Below, one piece after another: positions 14,528 to 20,122 of a stretch of 20,122 nucleotides of DNA. Made by a program: the position numbers and the translations under genes. The notes beneath the pieces were generated by a model, which saw only the letters and a program-made list of their open reading frames with translations, was not told the origin of the DNA and searched no databases. The stretch is from Candidatus Moranbacteria bacterium CG_4_8_14_3_um_filter_41_13 (lineage in GTDB: Bacteria > Patescibacteriota > Minisyncoccia > Moranbacterales > UBA1568): contig PFHN01000014.1 of NCBI GenBank assembly GCA_002782305.1, positions 1 to 20,122 of the forward strand, read 5' to 3'. Each line of letters begins with the position of its first letter. The first letter of the stretch is position 1.

Positions 14528-14572
14528 TTCAAAAAACAAAAACTCCGTAAATTGGGGTTTTTGTTTTTTGAA
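14528..14572. terminator. Bidirectional intrinsic terminator
   Basis: A stem of about 19 bp (left arm ending ACAAAAACTCC, right arm GGGGTTTTTGT..., one G-U pair) with loop GTAAATT and A/T tracts on both sides. It lies between the convergent histone-like gene and prmC. Confidence 0.88.
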
Positions 14573-14587
14573 GAAGCACTATATTTG

Positions 14588-15466
14588 CTACTGCACTGTT
14601 ATTATTACGATACGATTCTTCTTCGCGAGATCTTTGTGAATCTCTATGTTTGCATTGATGAAGAAACGGTGTATATTTTTTTTCAGGACTCTTCCTTGTT
14701 CAGGGCTGATTTCGAGGAAGAGAGTTACTTTCTTATGCATGTTTTGTATTTGAGTAAAAAGTTCGTAATAGTGAGCAAGACCACTATGGGCGCTGTAAAG
14801 AGCTGTTTTTGGTTCGAATTTTTTTACGTCCAAGGGAGTATCGTTATATAGTGCCCCTGAAAGATAGGGAAGATTAGCGGTAATGATTATTGCATTTTCT
14901 GTCGTGAGAAGTCGCTTCATAAAAGGTGTGAGAAGATTACCTGTACGGAAATGAATAGTAGTGCTCATTTTGTTGCGCTTCGCATTCTTCTTTGCGATAG
15001 TGATGGATCGTGAAGAAATATCGCCTGCGAAAAATGAAAGAGATACAAGATTTTCTTTTTCTGTAGAGAGTGTTTTCGCCAAAGCAGTGATGATATTTCC
15101 GCTCCCTGTACCGATATCAAATATATCTATCGATTTTTTTTCTTCCTGCAAGATATGTATATAATCGAGTACCCGCTCGACCAAGAGCTCTGTTTCGGGT
15201 CGAGGTATCAGTGTATCTTGTGTGACAAAGAAAAGAGAGCCATAAAATTCTTTTTGACCAATGATATAGGCCACGGGTTCATGTTTCATTCGTCTCGTAA
15301 AAAAAGACACTATGTTCTTCTGCTCTTTCATCATCAGTCTATACTCAGGATGTGCGAAGAGGTAGGCCTTCTCCTTTTTTGTGACTGCCATAAGGAGCAC
15401 AAAAAAATCAACCGCTGTTATTTTCTTTGTGAGTAGGAATCGGTTTTGTAATTCTTGAATTGTCAT
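14588..15466 (-). CDS. prmC: PrmC (HemK) release factor glutamine methyltransferase
   Basis: 292 residues. It N5-methylates the Gln of the GGQ motif in release factors, using S-adenosylmethionine. Features in order: a helical N-terminal domain (1-75); IPRPETE (87-93), the family's substrate-side motif; SAM-binding DIGTGSGN (117-124); FAGDIS (146-151) for the ribose contact; and ANLPYL, with NLPY at 198-201 in place of the usual NPPY. The substitution of the first Pro is the only departure; Asn and the final Pro-Tyr, which hold the Gln side chain, are kept. It follows prfA by 54 bp on the same strand, the common arrangement that pairs enzyme and substrate. Confidence 0.93.
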   Translation of the reverse strand: MTIQELQNRFLLTKKITAVDFFVLLMAVTKKEKAYLFAHPEYRLMMKEQKNIVSFFTRRMKHEPVAYIIGQKEFYGSLFFVTQDTLIPRPETELLVERVLDYIHILQEEKKSIDIFDIGTGSGNIITALAKTLSTEKENLVSLSFFAGDISSRSITIAKKNAKRNKMSTTIHFRTGNLLTPFMKRLLTTENAIIITANLPYLSGALYNDTPLDVKKFEPKTALYSAHSGLAHYYELFTQIQNMHKKVTLFLEISPEQGRVLKKNIHRFFINANIEIHKDLAKKNRIVIITVQ

Positions 15467-15520
15467 AATGTGACCGGAGAAGAAATAGAAAGGTGTCCTC
15501 TAGGATAGGAGACGAAGTAT

Positions 15521-16612
15521 TTATTTATTTTTTTCTGATTGCTTTTCGAGTTTTCTTCGCATATCTTCTTCTTCGAGAGCGCTGATGATAGGTTCGAAAT
15601 TTCCTCCGAGTACTTCTGGAATATTACTCCAAGACATTTTGATGCGATGATCAGTGATACGATCCTGAGGGAAGTTATAGGTACGAATCTTCTCGCTTCG
15701 ATCACCTGTTCCGATTTGGCTTTTTCTCGCATCGCCTTGTTCTTTGTTTTGTTTCTCCTCTTCGAGTTGGAACAGGCGAGAGCGGAGTACCTTGAGAGCC
15801 TTTTCCTTATTCTTTATTTGTGATTTCTCATCTTGGCAAGAAACGACGGTATTGGTAGGGAGATGAGTAATGCGAACAGCACTATAGGTAGTGTTTACAG
15901 ACTGTCCTCCAGGACCAGATGAACAGAATGTATCGATGCGGAGATCTTCTGGACGAATAGTGATTTCTACTTCTTCTACTTGAGGCAAGACAACTACAGT
16001 GGCGGTTGAGGTGTGGATACGACCAGATTTTTCTGTTTCAGGGATACGTTGTACACGATGTACCCCAGATTCATATTTCATTTTCTGATACACAGGAAGA
16101 ACTCCTGACCCCTGGTTGAGTTCGAAGACGACTTCCTTGAAGCCTCCAACTTCTGTTTGATTAGAATGAAGCATAATAATTCTCCAGTTTTGTTTCTCAG
16201 CATAGTGAGAATACATACGGAAGAGCTCGGCAGCGAAGAGTGATGACTCATCACCACCGGCGCCACCACGTATTTCTACAATAACATCTTTATCATCAGC
16301 GAGATCCTTCGGCAGAAGAAGCTTCTTGAGCGTTTCTTCCAGAACCGTTTTTTCGGCAGAGAGAAGAAGATTGTCTTCCATAGCCATACTGCGAAGTTCT
16401 TCTTCTTCGGTACTCTGCGTCAGTTCTGCATTGTCACGCATATTTTTCTCTATGGTACGAAGACGAGTGATGCGTTCCAGTATGATATCGAGTTCTGCTT
16501 TACGTTTTCCCAAGAGAGCGAGCTTCTTTTGATCATGCATTGTTTCGGGCGCGCTCAAAAGAGCAAGCACCTCGCCGTGTTCACGTTCGATATCTAAGAA
16601 GAGTTGTTCCAT
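15521..16612 (-). CDS. prfA: Peptide chain release factor 1 (RF1)
   Basis: 363 residues, normal length. RF1 reads UAA and UAG and triggers peptide release. Domain 1 is helical (1-105); GGAGGDESSLFAAELF (116-131) starts the core. The codon-reading tripeptide is at P191-E192-T193 (QRIPETEKSGRIHTS), the P-x-T type of RF1 rather than the SPF of RF2. The catalytic loop GPGGQSVN has GGQ at 235-237. Upstream of prmC in one transcription unit. Two terminator-like hairpins lie between rpmE and prfA, so prfA-prmC may depend on read-through or on its own promoter. Confidence 0.96.
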   Translation of the reverse strand: MEQLFLDIEREHGEVLALLSAPETMHDQKKLALLGKRKAELDIILERITRLRTIEKNMRDNAELTQSTEEEELRSMAMEDNLLLSAEKTVLEETLKKLLLPKDLADDKDVIVEIRGGAGGDESSLFAAELFRMYSHYAEKQNWRIIMLHSNQTEVGGFKEVVFELNQGSGVLPVYQKMKYESGVHRVQRIPETEKSGRIHTSTATVVVLPQVEEVEITIRPEDLRIDTFCSSGPGGQSVNTTYSAVRITHLPTNTVVSCQDEKSQIKNKEKALKVLRSRLFQLEEEKQNKEQGDARKSQIGTGDRSEKIRTYNFPQDRITDHRIKMSWSNIPEVLGGNFEPIISALEEEDMRRKLEKQSEKNK

Positions 16613-16651
16613 AGCGTTCTATGATTAAAAGATATATATTTTATTTCTGAT

Positions 16652-16700
16652 AAAAAAAATCCCATCTACTTTCCGCCGATTGCAGAACGATATGGGATTT
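16652..16700 (-). terminator. Terminator-like hairpin upstream of prfA
   Basis: On minus: AAATCCCAT, a 26-nt loop, ATGGGATTT followed by a T run (8 T in all). The 9-bp arms are perfect. The long loop makes it weaker than a standard terminator; it could act as an attenuator before prfA. Confidence 0.55.
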
Positions 16701-16748
16701 GAGTATTTTCGTAAAAGTCTGGAACTCAAGGTATCTTCACACAAGCGG

Positions 16749-16768
16749 AAAAAACTGACTCCTCAGTT
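16749..16768 (-). terminator. Intrinsic terminator overlapping the rpmE stop codon
   Basis: On minus: AACTGA, loop GGAG, TCAGTT with a T6 tract. The 6-bp stem begins at the rpmE TAA. Moderate strength. Confidence 0.55.
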
Positions 16769-17042
16769 ATTTCTCACTTTTCTTTTCTTCTTTCTTGACT
16801 CGTGGTTTCTTTTCCTTGAGGAGAGAAGCTTGTTTTTCTTCGGACTTGAGGGCAAGTTTCTTGAAACGATCAACACGACCAGTAGCATCAATAAATTTTT
16901 TCTTTCCAGTATAGAATGGATGGCACTGTGAACAGATTTCTGTGTGCATTGTTTCTACTGTTGATCCTGTTTCGAGGACTGCGCCACAAGAACAAGTGAT
17001 GGTTGCTTCTTTGAAATAATTTGGGTGAATACCTTGCTTCAT
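16767..17042 (-). CDS. rpmE: Ribosomal protein bL31 with lysine-rich C-terminal extension
   Basis: 91 residues from the ATG at 17042 (MKQGIHPNYF), the conserved L31 start; the frame stays open to 17087 but those codons match nothing in L31. Zinc-type cysteines are all present: C17 and C19 (TCSCG), C37 and C40 (CSQCHPFYTGKKK), so this is the zinc-binding (C+) form. Core L31 ends near residue 65; about 25 further residues are mostly Lys and Glu (KEKKPRVKKEEKKSEK), a tail seen in some L31 proteins. Bridges the two ribosomal subunits. First gene of the minus-strand rpmE-prfA-prmC set. Confidence 0.94.
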   Translation of the reverse strand: MKQGIHPNYFKEATITCSCGAVLETGSTVETMHTEICSQCHPFYTGKKKFIDATGRVDRFKKLALKSEEKQASLLKEKKPRVKKEEKKSEK

Positions 17043-17077
17043 AGAATAAATGTTATATATAGACTCATGTAGGAGGG

Positions 17078-17106
17078 AGTGTATCATAGAGAAGAGAAAT
17101 TGGCAA
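17078..17106 (-). promoter_or_regulatory. Possible rpmE promoter
   Basis: On minus: TTGCCA (17101-17106), 17 bp, TACACT (17078-17083). Start near 17071, leader about 30 nt before the ATG at 17042. The -10 match is partial. Confidence 0.4.
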
Positions 17107-17430
17107 CCCCCTTATCTTCGATTCTCTTTATCATAGCCTTCGCTTATTGAATGTATCATCATTTTCTCTCATTTTTCGGCTGAGGATATGTCTCAAAAAG
17201 GGCGAAGTCTTGCCAAATATGTTTTTTCCTGTTACGCTTACCGATGTATTTTTCTTTTATCTTGTTTTTTGAAACGAGGTAAAAGTGTAAAATCAGACAT
17301 ATTTTTCCGATAAGCCTGTTCCTGGCCTGTACTCACAGTGCTTTCAAGGCTTCTATAAGGGGAAATAGGTGGTCCTTCTTTGGACAAACCCATCGTAAGA
17401 GGGTTATTAATTTTATAAGGAAGTAAGTAT
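17107..17430 (+). promoter_or_regulatory. Divergent rpmE/rpsB intergenic region with possible structured rpsB leader
   Basis: No gene is supported here. No convincing sigma70 promoter for rpsB was found. The 130 bp before rpsB can fold: AAGCCT (17312-17317) pairs with AGGCTT (17347-17352), and GTCC (17372-17375) with GGAC (17382-17385). Ribosomal protein S2 operons are often controlled by S2 binding to such a leader. The rpsB ribosome site is AAGGAAG, 8 nt before the ATG. Confidence 0.35.
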
Positions 17431-18258
17431 ATGGCAGAAGAAACGACGGTAGTCGCCGAAGATGTTGCGACGAAAAAGGCATCAGAAGAAGCAGTAGCTG
17501 AGCATTTTTTTGCTTCGTTCGATTTTGGTGCGCTACAGGTCAATCTCGAAGAACTTTTGAAGGCTGGTGTTCACTTTGGACACCTCAAATCTCGTCGTCA
17601 TCCGAAGATGGATCAATACATCTACACCACACGGAAGAACATTAATATCGTTGATCTCGAGAAGACCTATGAAAAACTTCATATTGCTGGGAAATTTCTG
17701 GCAGAAGTAGTGAAAAGTGGCAAGCCAATCTTGTTTGTCGGAATGAAGAAGCAAACTCAGGACACAGTACAATCACTCGCCCTTCGCTTGAATGAATCAT
17801 ACGTCATCGATCGTTGGCTCGGGGGAACGCTCACAAACTTCTCTTGTATCAATTCACGTGCGAAGTATCTGAACGATACTCATGATAAAATTGAGCAAGG
17901 AGCTTTCAAGCAATATACGAAGTTCGAACAAGCTAAGAAAGCTGAAGAAGTAGAAAAGTTGGAACGTAAAGTCGGTGGTATCAAGAATATGCATCAATTA
18001 CCTGGCGCTATTGTGATTGCCGATGTAAAAGACGCTGGTTTGGTTATTTACGAAGCTCGTAAAATGAATATTCCACTCGTTGGTATTACAGATACCAATA
18101 CCGATCCAAGCTTCGTCGATTATCCTATCCCAGGAAATGATGACGCTCTTTCATCCCTTCGCTTACTTTTCGGTTATTTAGGTAAAGTTATTTTGGAAGC
18201 AAAAGAGAAAGTAGCTACAACAAAAAAAGAGGTTGTCAAAACTGGAAAAACTGCCTAA
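17431..18258 (+). CDS. rpsB: Ribosomal protein uS2 with N-terminal extension
   Basis: 275 residues. The conserved S2 core starts near residue 37 (VNLEELLKAGVHFGHLKSRR) and continues through WNPKM-equivalent HPKMDQYIY, LFVGMKKQ, RWLGGTLTNF, LPGAIVIADV, and the C-terminal VGITDTNTDPSFVDYPIPGN. Before it are about 36 extra residues, Ala/Glu/Val-rich at first, then EHFFASFDFGALQ. No in-frame ATG lies between these and the core, and AAGGAAG precedes this ATG, so the extension is probably genuine. It binds the 30S subunit late, between head and body. Followed by tsf 103 bp downstream, the classic rpsB-tsf pair. Confidence 0.95.
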   Translation: MAEETTVVAEDVATKKASEEAVAEHFFASFDFGALQVNLEELLKAGVHFGHLKSRRHPKMDQYIYTTRKNINIVDLEKTYEKLHIAGKFLAEVVKSGKPILFVGMKKQTQDTVQSLALRLNESYVIDRWLGGTLTNFSCINSRAKYLNDTHDKIEQGAFKQYTKFEQAKKAEEVEKLERKVGGIKNMHQLPGAIVIADVKDAGLVIYEARKMNIPLVGITDTNTDPSFVDYPIPGNDDALSSLRLLFGYLGKVILEAKEKVATTKKEVVKTGKTA

Positions 18259-18361
18259 GACACACTTTTTTGTGTAAGATATGCATTTCTTTTCAAGATG
18301 AAATATTTTGCGATAACAAATTTCTAACAGTACCTTTCTTCGGATAGGTCAAGACAAATAT

Positions 18362-18946
18362 ATGAGTTCAATGGAACAGATCAAAATGTTACGAGAGAAA
18401 ACAGGAGCAGGCGTTGTTGATGTCAAAAAGGCTCTTGATGAGGCAAAAGGTGATGAAGAACAGGCTCTTCTCTTGCTTCGTAAACGAGGGCAAGACAAGG
18501 CACAGAAGAAAAGCGACAGGGAAGCTCACGAAGGTATTATCGTATCGTATGTGCACTCAAATAGTCACATCGGTGTCCTCGTGAAACTCTTTTGTGAAAC
18601 AGACTTTGTTGCCCGTAACGAAGAATTTTGTGAATTTGGTCGTGATATTGCTTTGCATATTGCTGCCTCGGCACCACGCTATGTGAAACCAGAAGAAGTG
18701 CCTATGGAATCCGTTACCAAAGAAAAAGAAATTTGGATGGAACAATTAGCAAAAGAAAAGAAACCAAAAGAGATTATGGACAAGATTCTTGTTGGCAAAG
18801 AAGAAAAATTCAGAAACGAACAATCTCTCCTAACGCAAGTCTTTGTGAAAGACCCTTCGAAAACTATCGGAGAACTGCTGACAGAAAAGATTCAGAAGAT
18901 CGGTGAAAATATTCAAATCGGTGGTTTTGTGCGTTATGAAATGTAA
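18362..18946 (+). CDS. tsf: Elongation factor Ts (short form)
   Basis: 194 residues; exchanges GDP for GTP on EF-Tu. The N-terminal UBA-like domain has the standard LREKTGAGVVDVKKALDEA; the core has FCETDFVARNEEF (78-90), which contacts the EF-Tu nucleotide site. E. coli EF-Ts is about 283 residues, so this belongs to the shorter class with a reduced core and no long coiled coil. The end, IGENIQIGGFVRYEM, is the normal C-terminal motif. The 103-bp gap after rpsB has a small ACAC/GTGT hairpin but no clear terminator, so co-transcription is likely. Confidence 0.95.
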   Translation: MSSMEQIKMLREKTGAGVVDVKKALDEAKGDEEQALLLLRKRGQDKAQKKSDREAHEGIIVSYVHSNSHIGVLVKLFCETDFVARNEEFCEFGRDIALHIAASAPRYVKPEEVPMESVTKEKEIWMEQLAKEKKPKEIMDKILVGKEEKFRNEQSLLTQVFVKDPSKTIGELLTEKIQKIGENIQIGGFVRYEM

Positions 18947-18961
18947 TTTTTTTCTGGTGTA

Positions 18962-19735
18962 ATGTTCATGTGGTATCTTATTGTCCCACCAATTATTATT
19001 ATCGTGAGTGTTCTTTTTCTCCTTTGGTATCTTTCAGAGAAAGGATCTGATCCATCCATTGTAGAGAAAGTGTCACATCTCGATGCTACCGCCCACGAAG
19101 AAGTGTCTTTTTTCCGTACGAAAAAATTTTTCCTGCATATCCTGGAGAAAATAGTCTATCGCTTCAAAGTCAAGTCACTTCAGCTTCATAATGTCTTAAA
19201 TAGTACGACACAATCCCTGAAAGAAAAAGGGAGAGCTTTTCAGGTAAAGAAAACAGATGAACCTCTACCCTCAAATACAAGTTCTGATGCAATAAGCGTA
19301 TCGACATCATCTGATGATGTTTCCTTGTTATCTGAATCAACTCCAGTATCGTCCCAAGAGAAAGAATTGTCTCAGGATACTCCCTCGTCTGATTCTGAAA
19401 GATTTTCTGCATTTAGAAGAAGAACTCATCGTTCTCCCGAAACAGAAGAGTCAGTAGTAGAGCGTCCTATGGTGAGTGAGAAAATAGTGCGTCCTGAAGC
19501 GCCATATCGAAAAGTGACTGCTAACGTGATTCATGAAGAAAGCTTGATTGCCCGTATTGCAACTAATCCGAAAGATTTTAGTTCGTATGAGAAACTAGGG
19601 GATTATTATCTTGCAGTAGGGAACATCAAGGATGCAAAGGAATGTTACAAGCAAGTTCTCAAACTCAGTCCCGCTGCGCGTTTGGTGAAGATAAAAATCC
19701 GTCGTTTGGAGAAAATTATTGCAGAGAAGGGGTAG
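18962..19735 (+). CDS. Membrane-anchored TPR protein
   Basis: 257 residues from the ATG at 18962 (18968 is an alternative). One N-terminal transmembrane helix (about 4-24, LIVPPIIIIVSVLFLLWYL) with the rest probably cytoplasmic. Residues about 35-190 are polar, Ser/Glu-rich and likely disordered. The end holds a tetratricopeptide repeat: SYEKLGDYYLAVGNIKDAKE followed by CYKQVLKLSP, with a partial second helix pair (ARLVKIKIRRLEKII). TPRs bind peptides, so this may be a membrane scaffold. It starts 15 bp after tsf and is likely read from the same transcript. Partner unknown. Confidence 0.85.
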   Translation: MFMWYLIVPPIIIIVSVLFLLWYLSEKGSDPSIVEKVSHLDATAHEEVSFFRTKKFFLHILEKIVYRFKVKSLQLHNVLNSTTQSLKEKGRAFQVKKTDEPLPSNTSSDAISVSTSSDDVSLLSESTPVSSQEKELSQDTPSSDSERFSAFRRRTHRSPETEESVVERPMVSEKIVRPEAPYRKVTANVIHEESLIARIATNPKDFSSYEKLGDYYLAVGNIKDAKECYKQVLKLSPAARLVKIKIRRLEKIIAEKG

Positions 19736-19773
19736 TACTTGCTTCTTCGTGAGAAAAAAAGTAGAATAGAAAA

Positions 19774-19828
19774 ATGCCACCTTAGCTTCCGCCCGAGGCG
19801 GACCAGCCTTGGGCTGGCAGTTGGTAGA
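19774..19828 (+). pseudogene. Broken 5' copy of the tRNA-Thr gene, interrupted by a 30-bp insert
   Basis: ATGCCACCTTAGCT (19774-19787) plus CAGTTGGTAGA (19818-19828) together equal 19877-19901, the 5' end of the intact tRNA-Thr and the 2 bases before it. The copy stops mid D-stem and has no anticodon or T arm, so it cannot be a tRNA. The insert splits the D-stem between GCT and C. Confidence 0.8.
19788..19817. repeat. 30-bp element of two tandem 15-nt perfect hairpins
   Basis: TCCGCC-CGA-GGCGGA (19788-19802) and CCAGCC-TTG-GGCTGG (19803-19817): two adjacent 6-bp stems with 3-nt loops. It is far more G+C-rich than its surroundings and sits cleanly inside the tRNA-Thr fragment. No target duplication is visible. 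It looks like a small palindromic (REP/MITE-like) repeat; other copies in the genome cannot be checked here. Confidence 0.7.
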
Positions 19829-19849
19829 TGAATGATAAAGATATGATTA

Positions 19850-19855
19850 TAGAAT
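19850..19855 (+). promoter_or_regulatory. Possible -10 box of the tRNA pair
   Basis: TAGAAT, 24 bp before the tRNA-Thr 5' end, in TATGATTATAGAAT. No good -35 at 17 bp, so this is weak; read-through from the TPR gene is possible. Confidence 0.3.
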
Positions 19856-19878
19856 AGAGTAGGATTTAGCGAAAAGAT

Positions 19879-19951
19879 GCCACCTTAGCTCAGTTGGTAG
19901 AGCGACGGTTTTGTAAACCGTGGGTCGTCAGTTCAAGTCTGACAGGTGGCT
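19879..19951 (+). tRNA. tRNA-Thr (anticodon UGU)
   Basis: A full cloverleaf: acceptor GCCACCT/AGGTGGC, D-arm GCTC-AGTTGGTA-GAGC, anticodon stem ACGGT/ACCGT with loop TTTGTAA (anticodon TGT, reads ACA), T loop TTCAAGT. Discriminator T; CCA is not encoded. A partial 5' copy lies about 100 bp upstream. Confidence 0.96.
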
Positions 19952-19988
19952 CAAGCGAATATATATTCGTGAGTACTTTGTAAATTAT

Positions 19989-20071
19989 GGGTAGGTGGTA
20001 GAGTGGTCTATTACAACAGACTGTAAATCTGTCGGCTTCGGCCTTCGGGGGTTCGAATCCCTCCCTGCCCA
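19989..20071 (+). tRNA. tRNA-Tyr (anticodon GUA)
   Basis: An 83-nt class II tRNA: acceptor GGGTAGG/CCTGCCC (one G-U pair), anticodon stem ACAGA/TCTGT with loop CTGTAAA (anticodon GTA), long variable arm CGGCTTCGGCCTTCG, T loop TTCGAAT, discriminator A. CCA is not encoded. 37 bp after tRNA-Thr, probably one transcript. Confidence 0.96.
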
Positions 20072-20081
20072 CAAATGAAAT

Positions 20082-20106
20082 AACTTCCGAAAGGAAGTTT
20101 TTTATT
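20082..20106 (+). terminator. Intrinsic terminator of the tRNA pair
   Basis: AACTTCC, GAAA tetraloop, GGAAGTT and a T run, 10 bp after tRNA-Tyr. Confidence 0.85.
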
Positions 20107-20122
20107 TTGGCAGGAGAAAGCA

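Noticed and set aside
14114..14539. 141-residue minus-strand ORF rich in Phe, Tyr, Leu
   Set aside because: It is the reverse complement of the Lys/Ala repeat gene; the strong Shine-Dalgarno, terminator and composition favour the plus-strand reading.
18259..18280. ACAC/GTGT hairpin after rpsB as a terminator
   Set aside because: The stem is short and the T run lies in the loop, not after the stem; rpsB and tsf are probably co-transcribed.
19890..20072. 60-residue minus-strand ORF beginning MGREGFEPP
   Set aside because: Antisense of the two tRNA genes; this type of translation is a well-known false protein call.

Overview
The window looks like a chromosomal segment of a Patescibacteria (Candidate Phyla Radiation, Parcubacteria-type) bacterium. 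The evidence is indirect: A+T-rich DNA, tightly packed genes often without a Shine-Dalgarno site, a short EF-Ts, a lysine-tailed L31, a membrane-anchored VirD4/TraG-like ATPase next to small acidic proteins, and several large envelope proteins of no familiar family. UGA is used as a stop (for example at the end of rmuC), so the glycine-UGA code of some CPR lineages does not apply. The assignment is by family resemblance only.

Layout. (1) 1-1400, minus strand: a GT39/PMT-type membrane glycosyltransferase split by an apparent -1 frameshift near its C-terminus; its 3' part runs off the left edge. (2) 1456-7327, plus: a four-gene run of a large membrane protein with a LysM-like domain, two small acidic proteins and a VirD4/TraG-like ATPase, closed by a bidirectional terminator. 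(3) 7411-9717, minus: a fusion of a degenerate PP2C-like domain, one transmembrane segment and a probable beta-propeller. (4) 9834-13110, plus: a good sigma70-type promoter, then a winged-helix regulator, RmuC, a small membrane protein and a WecA/TagO/MraY-family sugar-1-phosphate transferase, ending at a strong hairpin. (5) 13144-14503: a single-pass membrane protein (minus) divergent, across about 610 bp, from a 53-residue histone H1-like protein (plus) built from exact 48-bp repeats. (6) 14588-17042, minus: rpmE, prfA and prmC, with terminator-like hairpins between rpmE and prfA. (7) 17431-20106, plus: rpsB with a possible structured leader, tsf, a TPR membrane protein, then tRNA-Thr(UGU) and tRNA-Tyr(GUA).

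The core genes serve translation: ribosomal proteins, elongation, and release together with RF methylation by PrmC. Around them are envelope functions (lipid-linked sugar chemistry, LysM-like anchoring, a membrane motor ATPase, a membrane-spanning sensor-like protein) and DNA functions (RmuC, histone-like protein).

The least ordinary signals are: a broken 5' copy of the tRNA-Thr gene carrying a 30-bp insert made of two back-to-back 15-nt hairpins (19774-19828); a bipartite promoter motif shared by two distant genes; a perfect 20-bp palindrome at the probable start site of the histone-like gene; a 10-bp inverted repeat flanking the -35 box of the regulator gene; and the apparently catalytically dead PP2C-propeller membrane protein.
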